NCBI GenBank assembly: GCA_003134785.1
Contig: PLCN01000002.1
Location: forward strand, 124,219-188,218
Direction: 5' to 3'
Length of the DNA stretch: 64,000 nucleotides
Origin: Spartobacteria bacterium
GTDB taxonomy: Bacteria; Verrucomicrobiota; Verrucomicrobiia; Chthoniobacterales; UBA10450
The translations under genes and the position numbers were made by a program. The notes beneath the pieces are model-generated. The model was not told the origin of the DNA and did not search any database. It saw only the letters and a list, made by a program, of their open reading frames with translations. Shown here in pieces: positions 45,612-55,581 of this stretch (positions within the stretch are counted from its first letter, which is position 1; each line of letters begins with the position of its first letter).

Positions 45612-48600
45612 ATGGCGACGCTCACTGGCTTGCTCTCCAAATGGCCGCTCGTTCGGCAGATTCGCGAACGCAAAGACGGAACGGGCCCGGAGTCGATGTC
45701 AGACAAAACTCGCGCGATGCACGCGCGGATCGATGGGGCGAACGTCGCGCGCTCAGTTTGTCCGTACTGCGGCGTCGGCTGCGGCCAGTTAATTTTTCAC
45801 AAGGATGGGAAACTGATTTCGATCGAAGGCGATCCGGAGAGTCCGATCAGCCAGGGGAATCTTTGCCCGAAAGGCGCGGCTTCCTATCAATTGCTCACGC
45901 ACAATCGGCGCGAAACGAAAATGAAATATCGCGCGCCGCGCGCCAAAGAATGGACGGAAATTTCGCTGGATCGAGCGATGGACATGGTGGCGGACCGTGT
46001 CTGGGAATCGCGCAAGCGCACTTTCGTTCACAAGAAAGACGGCGTGACCATCAATCACACGACGGCGATCTGCCATCTCGGCGGCGCGACGCTCGACAAC
46101 GAAGAAAATTATCTCATCCGAAAACTATTCACTCTTGGCCTGGGGATGGTCTGCATATCCAACCAGGCGCGGATATGACATAGCAGCACGGTGCCCGGTC
46201 TGGGCACCTCCTTCGGCCGGGGCGGAGCTACGACTGCCCAACAAGATCTCGCTAACGCCGATTGCATTTTAATCGAAGGCTCGTCCATGGCGGAAGCGCA
46301 CCCGGTCGGTTTCCGCTGGGTCATGAAAGCGAAGGAGCGCGGCGCCACCATCATCCATGTCGATCCACGATTTTCGCGGACCAGCGCATTAGCCGATATC
46401 TGGGTGCCGATGCGCGCCGGCGGCGACATCGCGTTTCTCGGCGGCATTATCAGGCACATTATCGAGAACAACCTTTTCTTCCGCGAGTACGTGGTGCACT
46501 TCACGAATGCGTCCTGCATTCTGCGCGAAGATTTTCGCGATACGGAAGAAGGGGCGACCGGCTTTTTCTCCGGCTGGAACGAAGAGCAACGAGCCTACGA
46601 CAAGGGTAGCTGGGCCTACGACGGCGATGGCGGCCTCAGTTTTCCGGAGCGCGATTTGACCTTGCAACATCCGCGATGCGTTTTCCAAACACTGCGCCGC
46701 CACTTCACCCGTTACACGCCCGAAATGGTGGAGAAGATTTGTGGAATTTCGTCAGTGCTTTTTCAGAAAGTGGCCGACGCGCTCGTCGCGGCGTCGGGTC
46801 CGGACAAGACCGCGGCGATCTGTTATGCGCTCGGCTGGACGCAACATTCAAAGGGCGTTCAGATCATTCGCACGGCTTCGATCCTGCAACTTTTGCTTGG
46901 CAACATTGGCCGGCCTGGTGGCGGTATTCTGGCGTTGCGCGGTCACGCTTCGATCCAAGGCTCGACCGACATTCCGACCCTCTACGATATTTTGCCCGGT
47001 TACCTCTCGATGCCGAAGGGCGACGGGAGCGAGGAAACGTTGCGCGATTACCTTGCGCATCAAACCAAGCCGACCGGTCTCTGGAATAATTATCCTAACT
47101 ACTTCATCAGTTTGCTGAAAGCCTACTACGGCAAGAACGCGACGGCCGAAAACGACTTTGGGTATAGTTGGATCCCGAAGCTGACCGGCAACCATTCCTT
47201 CTTCGAATATCTCTACGACATGGCCGATGGGAAAATGGAGGGCATGTTCATGATGGGCCAGAATCCGGCGGTGGCTGCGGCCAACTCGCGGTTCCAGCGC
47301 ACGTCGCTCTCAAAATTAAAATGGCTCGTCGTGCGCGAGATGGTCGAGATCGAAGCGGCCACGTTTTGGCGCAGCGACGCGCCCGAGATCGAACGTGGCG
47401 AATTGAAGACGGAAGATATCGAGACGGAGGTTTTTCTTTTTCCGGCCGCGGGACACGCCGAGAAGGAGGGCGCCTTCACGCAAACGCAGCGCATGTTGCA
47501 GTGGCGCGAAAAGGCGGTGAATCCGCCGGGCGATGCGCGCTCCGAAGGTTGGTTCATGCATCAGCTCGCTTTGCGTTTGATCGCGAAGGCGAAGCAATCG
47601 AGCGACCCCCTCGATGAACCGTTGCGCGCTCTCGATTGGTGGTACCCGGAAGATGAATACGGTGAACCGCAGATGGAATCTGTGCTGGCCGAGATCAACG
47701 GTTGGTCCACCAATCCACAGCCAGGCGCTGATGGAGTCGTGTTCGGCGGCGTCGATCGCAAAGGCAATCCACATCACGGCCCGCAGGTGGACGGATTTGG
47801 GAAACTGAAGGCTGATGGTTCAACTGCCAGCGGCTGCTGGATTTATTCCGGCGTCCTTGGTCCGGACAAAATCAATAAGGCGAACTCGCGAAATTCGAAA
47901 AATTATCTCGGCCACGGTTGGGGCTTCGTCTGGCCGGCCGATCGCCGCATTATATATAATAGAGCCAGCGCCAAACCGACCGGCGAGCCATGGAGCGAGC
48001 GCAAGAAATTGGTTTGGTGGGACCCGGCGCAAGGCAAATGGGGCGGGATCGACGTTCCTGATTTTGTCCCGGACAAGTCGCCCGATTATCGTCCAACTGG
48101 AAACGAAAGCGGGCTCGCTGGGATTCCCGGCGATGCGCCGTTCATCTTGCACGAGGACGGTCTCGGGTGGTTGCATGTCCCGAAAGGTTTGCAGGATGGG
48201 CCGATGCCCACGCATTACGAGCCGCTCGAGTCACCGGTGCATAATGCGCTTTACTCCCGCGACACGAATCCGGCGGTCAATTGGTTTACCCGCCAGGAGA
48301 ATCGGTTCGCGCCGCCGGGTGATCCGCGATTTCCTTTTGTCCTGACAACCTACCGGCTGACCGAGCACCATACGGCTGGCGGCATGTCTCGCTTCCTCAG
48401 CCATCTGGCCGAATTGCAACCGGAGTTGTTCGCGGAAATGTCTCCCGAGCTCGCCGCCGAACTAAAGATCAAGAACGGCGATTACATTTCGATTGTGAGC
48501 TTGCGCGGAGCAATCGAATCGCGCGCACTCGTTAGCCGCCGCATGCGCCCGATGCATCTCAACGGAAAAACCGTGCATCAAATTGCGATGCCGTTTCATT

Positions 48601-48872
48601 TCGGCACGGCCGGACCAGTGAAGGGTGGTGCGACTAATGATTTGGTTCCGATCTCGGGCGAGCCGAACGTCACGATCATGGAAGCCAAGGCGCTCGCTTG
48701 CAATATCGTCCCGTGCCGATTGCCGCGCGGACCCGCATTCCATGAGTGGTTCAAAAAATATGTGCCGCAAGGCGGCCCACCGAATCTGCATCCGGAACAG
48801 CCGCCGCCAGGCGCATCTCCCGGCCCAGAAGCTGGCGGTCACGGTCAACATGGAAAGACTGACTCACGATGA
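45612..48872 (+). CDS. fdhA: Formate dehydrogenase alpha subunit, selenocysteine-containing (Sec189)
   Basis: 1086 residues read through the UGA at 46176-46178. Context QARI-U-HSSTVPGLGTSFGRG matches the FdnG/FdoG/FdhF active site, where Sec binds molybdenum. The [4Fe-4S] motif is CPYCGVGCG...NLCPKG (Cys50, 53, 57, 85). AEAHPVGFRWVMKAKERG, HYTNASCILR-type HFTNASCILREDF and ALGWTQHSKGVQIIRT follow as in FdnG. There is no twin-arginine signal, so the enzyme probably faces the cytoplasm. It oxidises formate with a molybdopterin-guanine dinucleotide cofactor. A bacterial SECIS hairpin sits just after the UGA. Confidence 0.96.
46190..46208 (+). promoter_or_regulatory. bSECIS hairpin of the fdhA mRNA
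   Basis: GGTGCCC-GGTCT-GGGCACC: a perfect 7-bp stem with loop GGTCT, 18 bases after the UGA. The loop is the same GGUCU that SelB recognises in the E. coli fdhF SECIS. This is direct evidence that the UGA is selenocysteine. Confidence 0.92.
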
Positions 48873-48888
48873 GAGCAGGATTTTTCTC

Positions 48889-49004
48889 GGGTAGCGCACG
48901 CGTCTCGCGTGTTGGCGACCCCCGAAAGCATTCGGGGCCGCGAACTTTCGAAAGCCTGTTTCGGCGAGACGCCGAAACCAACACGCGCGACGCGTGCGCT
49001 ACCC
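48889..49004 (+). repeat. Long inverted repeat between fdhA and fdhB
   Basis: GGGTAGCGCACGCGTCTCGCG at the left end faces CGCGCGACGCGTGCGCTACCC at the right, nearly perfect over about 25 bases, with inner hairpins (CCCCCGAAAGCATTCGGGG). It looks like a REP/MITE-type repeat inserted in the operon spacer. It could modulate mRNA stability between subunits. Confidence 0.8.
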
Positions 49005-49029
49005 AATCCACTGAACCGCGCGTAAACAT

Positions 49030-49923
49030 ATGATTGGCGAAGGAATCCAGAGCACGAATCAGAGGAAGCATTCCTACGTGCAAGATCGCGTGGAGGTCGG
49101 CTTCTTCACTGACCCGAGCGTTTGCATCGGCTGCAAAGCCTGCGAGGTCGCGTGCAAAGAGTGGAACGAAGTGCCCGACGACGGGTTCACCTGGTCGGGG
49201 AACTCGTACGACAACACCGGCCATCTCGGGGCGTCGACCTGGCGACACGTGATGTTCCTCGAGCAAGATCGACAAAAAGGAAACCAGGTCACGGGACCAA
49301 TGGGTCTCCGCAATCCGCAATCCGAAATCTACAATCCGCAATCCGACGATCCGTTCCGGTGGGTTTTCGTGTCCGACGTCTGCAAGCATTGCGAAGAGGC
49401 CGGTTGTCTTGAGGCGTGTCCGACTGGATCGATCGTCCGCACCGAAGTCGGCTCCGTGCTGGTGCAGAACGATGTCTGCAACGGCTGCGGGTATTGTGTG
49501 GTGTCGTGCCCGTTCGGCGTGATCGATCGCCGGCCGGAGCCATTGCCGGATGCGGGTGGCGCGTTCAAGTGCACCTTCTGTTACGATCGACAGAAGAGCG
49601 GACTCGTTCCGGCCTGCGCCAAAGTTTGCCCGACAGAATCAATCGTATTCGGCCGGCTCGACGATTTACGCGTGCGCGCTTCGGAACGCGTGAAGCACTT
49701 GCAGGAAAGCGGCTACTCCGATGCGCAATTGTATGATCCCCGCGAAACAAGTGTGCGCGGCATTCACGCCTTCTTTTTGATTCTCGGTGAACCGGAAGCC
49801 TACGGACTCCCGCCGAAGCCACAGATTCCAACAATTTACCTGAAGTCCGCGTGGACTTCGGCGTTCGCGACGGCGATCGCATCAATCATCGCGGCGCTCG
49901 TGGCGTTCGCATTTTTCTCATGA
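49030..49923 (+). CDS. fdhB: Formate dehydrogenase iron-sulfur subunit
   Basis: 297 residues. Four [4Fe-4S] clusters: CIGCKACEVACKEWNEVP, CKHCEEAGCLEACPTG, CNGCGYCVVSCPFGV, CTFCYDRQKSGLVPACAKVCPTES. A single C-terminal helix (FATAIASIIAALVAFAFF) anchors it to the membrane, as in FdnH/FdoH. Electrons from FdhA go through it to the NrfD subunit. Residues near 95-109 (RNPQSEIYNPQSDDP) come from a 7-bp DNA repeat and look like an insertion. Confidence 0.94.
   Translation: MIGEGIQSTNQRKHSYVQDRVEVGFFTDPSVCIGCKACEVACKEWNEVPDDGFTWSGNSYDNTGHLGASTWRHVMFLEQDRQKGNQVTGPMGLRNPQSEIYNPQSDDPFRWVFVSDVCKHCEEAGCLEACPTGSIVRTEVGSVLVQNDVCNGCGYCVVSCPFGVIDRRPEPLPDAGGAFKCTFCYDRQKSGLVPACAKVCPTESIVFGRLDDLRVRASERVKHLQESGYSDAQLYDPRETSVRGIHAFFLILGEPEAYGLPPKPQIPTIYLKSAWTSAFATAIASIIAALVAFAFFS
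49311..49345 (+). repeat. Heptameric tandem repeat inside fdhB
   Basis: CAATCCG CAATCCG AAATCTA CAATCCG CAATCCG, five units. It adds a repetitive RNPQS...YNPQS segment to the iron-sulfur subunit, between clusters. Confidence 0.85.
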
Positions 49924-49944
49924 CCGGATTCAAATCGTGCGGAG

Positions 49945-50027
49945 TTGTAGCCGTCGCCCTGTGGGCGACGCAACGCGTGCGAGTTTCGCAAACCTGGACC
50001 CGCGCTTCGCATAGCGAAGCGGCTACA
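49945..50027 (+). repeat. Composite inverted repeat between fdhB and the NrfD gene
   Basis: TTGTAGCCG at the left (49945-49953) faces CGGCTACAG at the right, with inner hairpins GTCGCCC-TG-TGGGCGAC (49954-49970) and GCTTCGC-ATA-GCGAAGC (50004-50020). It differs from the repeat in the other fdh spacer. Confidence 0.8.
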
Positions 50028-50050
50028 GCAGGGCGCGAGCTAATATACAA

Positions 50051-51037
50051 GTGACGAACGAGCCCCAATCCGAAAAGCGGCTCGAAGAATTGCGCGAGCA
50101 GGCGTGGAAGGACGGAGTCGTAACGGACAAAGGCGTTGATGTTGCCGGGGGCCCGATTCCGCGCAAACCCGGTTACTACGGCCAGCCCGTGGTCAAACCG
50201 CCGGTTTGGACGTGGGAAGTTCCACTCTATTTTTTCATGGGCGGGCTGGCGGGGATGTCAGCGGTGATCGCAAGCGGCGCCATTATCTTTCACCATGTCG
50301 ATCTTGCGCGCGCGGCCATGTGGCTCGCGGCCATAGCTGGGGCGATCCTTTCACCTGTTCTGCTCATCATGGATCTGGGCCGCCCCCGGCTTTTCCTCAA
50401 CATGCTGCGGGTTTTTAAGCATCGATCGGCCATGTCGATGGGCGCCTGGATTCTCAGTCTATTCGGCGCCTGCGCCGTTCCAGGATTGATCGCGCTTGAA
50501 CTGCACGCCCATCAAATTTTCGCCGGCAACCTCGATCAATTCCTGCGCGTCGCGGCCGATCTCTTCATTTTTGGTTCCGCGATCTTCGGAACTTTGCTTG
50601 CGACATATACGGGCGTGCTGATTGGGGCGACCGCGATTCCGGCGTGGTTTTTGCATCGAACGCTGCTGCCGATTCATTTTGGAACCGCCGGATTGGGATC
50701 TGCGGCTGCAGTGTTGGAATTGCTCGGGCACCGAATCCCCGCGCTCAACTTCCTCGGGTTTTACGCGGCCGCGGTTGAATCGGCGCTCCTGATCTGGCTC
50801 AGTGTCGATAAACACGGCGTCGCCGATCGCGCGATACACGAGCACGGCTCCGGCTGGCTGATTCGGATCGGCGAAGTTTTGAACGGCCCGCTCGCAATCG
50901 TTCTCCGGCTGTTCGGCCAGGTCCCATTCGCAGCCGTCTCGTTCTTGATTGGGGCGCTGGTCAGCCGCTTCGGCTGGATTGCCGTGGGAAAAGTTTCCGG
51001 CTCCGACCCGGAAGCCGTCTTCGCTTCGCAAAAATAG
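50051..51037 (+). CDS. NrfD/PsrC-type membrane subunit of formate dehydrogenase
   Basis: 328 residues, GTG start. After a 60-residue cytoplasmic tail come about eight helices: TWEVPLYFFMGGLAGMSAVIASGAIIF, AAIAGAILSPVLLIMDLGRPRLFLNMLRVF, SMSMGAWILSLFGA, all typical of NrfD/PsrC. It replaces the cytochrome b subunit of FdnGHI and likely passes electrons to quinone. It ends 4 bases from the convergent selB stop. Confidence 0.92.
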   Translation: MTNEPQSEKRLEELREQAWKDGVVTDKGVDVAGGPIPRKPGYYGQPVVKPPVWTWEVPLYFFMGGLAGMSAVIASGAIIFHHVDLARAAMWLAAIAGAILSPVLLIMDLGRPRLFLNMLRVFKHRSAMSMGAWILSLFGACAVPGLIALELHAHQIFAGNLDQFLRVAADLFIFGSAIFGTLLATYTGVLIGATAIPAWFLHRTLLPIHFGTAGLGSAAAVLELLGHRIPALNFLGFYAAAVESALLIWLSVDKHGVADRAIHEHGSGWLIRIGEVLNGPLAIVLRLFGQVPFAAVSFLIGALVSRFGWIAVGKVSGSDPEAVFASQK

Positions 51038-51041
51038 AATC

Positions 51042-52967
51042 TCAGTGCGCGAGCGTGCGTTTATCTCCCACACGCCGCGTCACGCCATCGTGATCGAGTC
51101 GTTCGAGAAACGGCACGATTACGCGACGCGAACTGCCTAGCGCTTGTCGCAAATCACTGACGCTCGCGTAGCCTTTGGCGCGAATGAATTTGACGACCTC
51201 GTCGCGCATCTTCGCGAATTCTTTGCTGCCCAGGAATACGTCGTCCGTGGTCTTAATGACCTCACCGGTATCGCACAAAAACCGCAGCGCTTGCTCGGAG
51301 GTCGCATCCGGCGCGAATTCCTTGCGTGACGGCGGATCAAATGGCTTCGCCGCAAGTGCTGCACGAATTCGCGTACACACCGCCTGAAGGGAACTTGGCA
51401 AGGTAGGCTGGTGCTTCGCACGCTGGATGGTTTCACCGGCGCGCACGAAGCCGTTCTTGCACAATTCGGAGATGAGCGCGTCGAAGACTTCCGGCAGCGG
51501 CATTTCGCCGCCCACCGCACTGCGCAGCCGCGCAAGCTCGAGACCGATCCGATTCGGATGCGTCCTGTGCTCATCCTCAATCTTCGAAATGGCGTTTTCT
51601 CGGAAATCCGCCCACCACTTCGCGTCGAAGATAAGGTCACCGAGTTCAACGGCTATTCCGCTTTTGCTTAATTCGGAGATCGCGGCGGAGATTTCGGCGC
51701 GGCTGAAACGCGATTTCACCAGCAGCGCCGGCCGCCGCGTGGCATGGCCGCGGGCCAGCTGGGTGCGGACAAAGACGGACACGTTTTCGGAGGAACCCAT
51801 GCGTTGGTCCAGAAATTCTCGCTGCGCTCCGCTCCTGAAATTCTTCACGCTCGCATCCGGATCGAGCACGACTCCACCTGCCAGCGTGCTTTGCCCGGAC
51901 ACGTCGCGGACAACGAACTGGTCGCCGGCGAACATGAAAACCGGTGAGTCGAAACGTAATTGCACGATGCCCGTTTCGCGCGCACGCAGATCTTCTCCGC
52001 TTTGGAAAAAAATGCGCGCCAACGAATTTCTGCTGCCGTGATGCACGCGCACGGCCGAGCCATGTTTGAGCGCCCGCGTCGTTATGGGTAACCGCGAGGA
52101 ACGCGTCAGCGCGACGTCGATGACGTCGCTTGCATTGCCGAAATCTGCGAGCGTGATAACGTCGCCGCGCCAAACACCGCGTTGGCCTTTGTCTCGCGCA
52201 ATTGCCACGTCCGCGAGGTTGAGCGCGGTGCGCACGCCGGGACCGATCTCTTCCAGTTCATGGTTGTGACTTTGGATTGCGCGGATGCGCGCCGGAATGT
52301 TGGTCGGTTGAATGACAACAGCGTCGCCCCGGCGAAATGTTCCTCCGGTCAGCGTGCCGGTCACGACAGTGCCGATGCCGCGCAGAGTGAAGGCGCGATC
52401 AACGGCGAGGCGGCTCTTGCCGATGTCGGCCTGCGGCGCCATCGATCCAAACTCACGAGCGAGTTGCGCTTTCAATTCTTCAATCCCACGGCCTGTTGGA
52501 ACGGAAGTCCGCACTATCGGGGCGTCGTGAAAGGCGGTGCCAGCAAGCTTAGCTCGCACTTCGCTCTCAGCCGCGTCTTCTGATTTCGCCAGATCGATCT
52601 TCGTCAACGCGACGACTGCGCGTCTCACCCCGAGATAGGTGAGGATTTGCAAATGCTCCTCGGTCTGCGGCATCCAGCCGTCATCGGCGGCGACGACGAG
52701 GAGCGCGAGGTCAATCGAGCCAACGCCCGCGACCATATTCTTGACGAAATCTTCGTGTCCGGGGACATCCACGATTCCGATCGATAGCGTTGATGGTTGA
52801 TGGTTGATGGTTGATGGAAGCAGGAGGTGAGAGAAGCCAAGCTCGATCGTGATACCGCGCGCTTTTTCTTCCGGCAGCCGATCGGGATCCACGCCGGTGA
52901 GCGCTTTGACGAGCGCGCTCTTCCCATGATCGACATGTCCGGCGGTTGCGAGGATGAAATGCTTCAA
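51042..52967 (-). CDS. selB: Selenocysteine-specific elongation factor SelB
   Basis: 641 residues. G1 [17 protein letters not shown]3 [16 protein letters not shown]4 TKIDL, then EF-Tu-like domains 2 and 3, and C-terminal winged helices ([44 protein letters not shown]) that bind the SECIS loop. It carries Sec-tRNA to the ribosome at UGA. A four-fold 7-bp repeat inserts [13 protein letters not shown] between [11 protein letters not shown] and IGIVDVPG. It overlaps selA by four bases (ATGA). Confidence 0.95.
   Translation of the reverse strand: MKHFILATAGHVDHGKSALVKALTGVDPDRLPEEKARGITIELGFSHLLLPSTINHQPSTLSIGIVDVPGHEDFVKNMVAGVGSIDLALLVVAADDGWMPQTEEHLQILTYLGVRRAVVALTKIDLAKSEDAAESEVRAKLAGTAFHDAPIVRTSVPTGRGIEELKAQLAREFGSMAPQADIGKSRLAVDRAFTLRGIGTVVTGTLTGGTFRRGDAVVIQPTNIPARIRAIQSHNHELEEIGPGVRTALNLADVAIARDKGQRGVWRGDVITLADFGNASDVIDVALTRSSRLPITTRALKHGSAVRVHHGSRNSLARIFFQSGEDLRARETGIVQLRFDSPVFMFAGDQFVVRDVSGQSTLAGGVVLDPDASVKNFRSGAQREFLDQRMGSSENVSVFVRTQLARGHATRRPALLVKSRFSRAEISAAISELSKSGIAVELGDLIFDAKWWADFRENAISKIEDEHRTHPNRIGLELARLRSAVGGEMPLPEVFDALISELCKNGFVRAGETIQRAKHQPTLPSSLQAVCTRIRAALAAKPFDPPSRKEFAPDATSEQALRFLCDTGEVIKTTDDVFLGSKEFAKMRDEVVKFIRAKGYASVSDLRQALGSSRRVIVPFLERLDHDGVTRRVGDKRTLAH
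52789..52816 (-). repeat. Heptameric tandem repeat inside selB
   Basis: Four perfect units of GTTGATG on the plus strand (CATCAAC on the coding strand). They encode the INHQPST stretch in the loop before switch II of the SelB GTPase domain. Confidence 0.9.
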
Positions 52968-54331
52968 AGCGATTGAGCGGCCGAACGCAGAGCAGTCACG
53001 AGTTCTTCATCCTGTCGTGAGAGAATTGTTCGCAGATCGAGCTTGAATTTCCCGGCGGCGACGTAGCCGATAACGGGCGGTGTTCCGCGACGCAGCCGAG
53101 CGGCGAACGCGCTCAAGTGATCGCCAGAAAAATCCAGCGTGACCGATTGGATCGTTGAGCGAGGAAGTGTGCCCCCGCCGAGCTGCCCGTCCCCGTGGCC
53201 AATTTGCGGCCGCAGCGGCAACTCGTGCAGCCGCGTGATTATCTTTTCGGCGCGTTGGCGCAATTGGTCGTTCGAAAGTTGCATCATGGCGAGCGCGGGA
53301 ACGGCGCTCGTTTCGCCGGAAAGATACAGATCAATCGTGGTCTGCAGAGCAGCGAGAATGATTTTGTCGCAACGGAGCGCGCGGAAGAATGGCTCGCGTT
53401 TCAACGCAGCAACGTGGCGCGCTTTCCCGGCGATGATACCCGCCTGCGGCCCACCTAATAGTTTGTCGCCGCTGAAACAAACGAGATCGACGCCACGTTT
53501 GAGAGTTTCCGAGGGAGTTGGTTCGTGCTCGATAGCCGCCGCTTTTTCCGTGGCGATAATGGCGCCGCTGCCAAGATCTTCCACGAGTGGAATGCGCTTC
53601 TTGCGTACCAGCGTTACCAGCAATTCCGTGCTCGGCGATGCGACGAAGCCGCCCATGAAGAAATTGCTGCGATGCACTTTCAGAATCATGGCGGTGTTGG
53701 GGGAGATCGCGCGCGCGTAGTCATCGATCGTGGTCTTGTTCGTCGTCCCGACCTCGCGCAGCGTCGCGCCGCTGGCTTCCAGAATATCTGGAATACGGAA
53801 ACCGCCGCCGATTTGAATCAGCTCGCCGCGCGAGATGATGACTTCCTTTTTTTTCCCGGTGAAATGCCGCAGAATGAGGACAAGCGCCGCGGCACAATTG
53901 TTGACGACCGTCGCTGCTTCGGCGCCGCAGAGGAGCGCAAGATTGTGTTCCAAGTAATTCGCGCGATGACCGCGCTCCCCGCTGTTCAAGTCGTATTCGA
54001 GATTGCAATAACCTTGGGCGATCTCGCTGAGCGACTCGAGGACGCGCGGACCGAGCGGCGCCCGACCCAGGTTCGTGTGGATGATAATTCCCGTGCCGTT
54101 GATCACGGGCTGGATTTTTGAAAGCCGCAAATCGTCGACTGACGCACGCACTCGAGTGATGACAGCGGCCAGATCCAGCACATTTTTTCCGGCGCGCATC
54201 GCTGACAGTTCGCGGCGCACGAGCGCAACGATCACCGGACGCGGCAAATAATCGCAGCGACCGAGTTCGATCACCACTTTTTCGACGGCTGGAATGTCCC
54301 GCAGTGAACGCGCCGTTACTCTCTCAGGCAT
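52964..54331 (-). CDS. selA: L-seryl-tRNA(Sec) selenium transferase SelA
   Basis: 455 residues from MPERVTARSLRDIPAVEKVV at 54331. Motifs: NGTGIIIHTNLGRAPL, YCNLEYDLNSGERGHR, NNCAAALVL, KVHRSNFFMGGF, and the PLP lysine in FSGDKLLGGPQAGI. It converts Ser-tRNA(Sec) to Sec-tRNA(Sec) using selenophosphate. The start overlaps the selD end by 16 bases, which argues for translational coupling; a start at 54379 is also in frame but would overlap more. Confidence 0.95.
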   Translation of the reverse strand: MPERVTARSLRDIPAVEKVVIELGRCDYLPRPVIVALVRRELSAMRAGKNVLDLAAVITRVRASVDDLRLSKIQPVINGTGIIIHTNLGRAPLGPRVLESLSEIAQGYCNLEYDLNSGERGHRANYLEHNLALLCGAEAATVVNNCAAALVLILRHFTGKKKEVIISRGELIQIGGGFRIPDILEASGATLREVGTTNKTTIDDYARAISPNTAMILKVHRSNFFMGGFVASPSTELLVTLVRKKRIPLVEDLGSGAIIATEKAAAIEHEPTPSETLKRGVDLVCFSGDKLLGGPQAGIIAGKARHVAALKREPFFRALRCDKIILAALQTTIDLYLSGETSAVPALAMMQLSNDQLRQRAEKIITRLHELPLRPQIGHGDGQLGGGTLPRSTIQSVTLDFSGDHLSAFAARLRRGTPPVIGYVAAGKFKLDLRTILSRQDEELVTALRSAAQSL

Positions 54332-55368
54332 ATTTTCGGCATGTCCGTGCGGATGATTTTCCCGATGACGGCGGCGCACACGGTGCGGTGTTTTTTCAGC
54401 ACGCTTTGCACGGCGCCCCAGCGTTTTGGCGAAACAGAGAGCAACAGACCGCCGCTGGTTTGTGCGTCGGCCAGGAGGAGGCGGATCGGTTCGGCCGTGT
54501 CATTCCATTCGACGATCGCGTTGGCCGTTTCGAGATTCTGCCGCGTGCCGCCCGGCACGCAGTCATCGTTAATGAGGGAGAAAATCTCCGGGCTAATGGC
54601 GGGGACCGCGCCGGTTGAAATCTCCGCGCCGACTCCGCTCGCACGGCACATGGCGGCGAGATGGCCAAGCAATCCGAAGCCGGTGACATCGACCGCGGCA
54701 CGCAGAAGTCCGCGTTCGGCGAGGACGGCGCCGACCGTGTTCAAGCAACGCATCAAGACGATCGATTTTTTCGCCAAGGCGGCCGAAGTCAGCCCGCGCT
54801 TGATCCCGGTGGTGGCGATCCCAGTCCCGAGCGGTTTTGTTAAAACGAGCAGATCGCCGGAACGTGCGTTCGCATTCGTCAACATGCGCTGGGGCGACAC
54901 GATGCCGGTGACTGCGAGACCGTAGATCGGCTCCGGATTTCGAATCGTGTGCCCCCCGATGATCACACAACCTGCCTCTTTTGCTTTCGCGGCTCCCCCG
55001 CGCAGAATCGCGGCGATCACGTTCGGCGGCACAAGGTCGGTGGGAATGCCCATGATATTCAAGGCGATGAGTGGACGGCCACCCATCGCGTAGACATCTG
55101 ACAACGCGTTGGCCGCCGCGATCTGGCCGTAGGAAAATGGGTCGTCCACGATCGGTGTGAAAAAATCCACCGTCTGCACGAGGGCGCGATCGCGTGTGAG
55201 GCGATACACGCCGGCATCGTCCAGGCTTGCGGACCCGACGAGTACGTTCGGATCATCCATTTTTGGGAGCTGCCGCAAAACTTGCGACAGGGCCTGTTGG
55301 CTCAATTTCGACGCTCACCCCGCGCAGGACGAAAGCGACGTAAGCTTAAGAATTTGCTCGCGCGACAT
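54316..55368 (-). CDS. selD: Selenophosphate synthetase SelD, itself selenocysteine-containing (Sec18)
   Basis: 350 residues from ATG 55368, which has AAAGGAGGTGATTTGC upstream. The N-terminus reads SREQILKLTSLSSCAG-U-ASKLSQQ; the UGA is at 55315-55317 and aligns with the catalytic Cys17 of E. coli SelD. Reading on from there gives DDPNVLVGSASLDDAGVYRL, GGHTIRNPEPIYGLAVTG and DVTGFGLLGHL. It makes selenophosphate from selenide and ATP. A start at the internal ATG (55260) or TTG (55305) would drop the active-site residue. Sec-containing SelD is known in other bacteria and archaea. Confidence 0.95.
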
Positions 55369-55394
55369 GCAAATCACCTCCTTTCACAAATTGG

Positions 55395-55466
55395 GAATGC
55401 GGAATTCGGAATGCGGAATGGTCTGGAGGCTTTAATTCCATATTCCGCACTCCGAATTCCGCATTC
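55395..55466. repeat. 25-bp near-perfect inverted repeat between selD and tRNA-Sec
   Basis: GAATGCGGAATTCGGAATGC.. (55395-55419) faces its reverse complement (55442-55466) with one mismatch and a 22-base loop. Each arm is built from 7-bp units (GAATGCG/GAATTCG). It could fold in the transcript just 3' of the tRNA and help separate tRNA from selD mRNA. Confidence 0.88.
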
Positions 55467-55470
55467 GAAT

Positions 55471-55570
55471 TGGCGGAGAGGATAGGAATCGAACCTACCC
55501 CGATCCGGCAGTTGCCGGACCGACAACGGTTTTGAAGACCGCGAGGGCCACCAGGCACCCTTCACTCTCC
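55471..55570 (-). tRNA. selC: tRNA-Sec (UCA)
   Basis: 100 nt including an encoded GCCA end. It starts GGAGAGTGAAGGGTGCC, has anticodon TCA in GGTCTTCAAAACC, a long variable arm (GTCGGTCCGGCAACTGCCGGA), T arm GGTAGGTTCGATTCCTATC, and the extended acceptor stem expected for tRNA-Sec. It lies between the SelW-like gene and selD on the same strand. Confidence 0.96.
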
Positions 55571-55581
55571 GGGAGAGGGAA

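Noticed and set aside
46176-46178. Formate dehydrogenase as two genes or a pseudogene split by a stop
   Set aside because: The stop is UGA in the exact Sec position, frame continues without shift, a SECIS follows, and the Sec machinery is adjacent.
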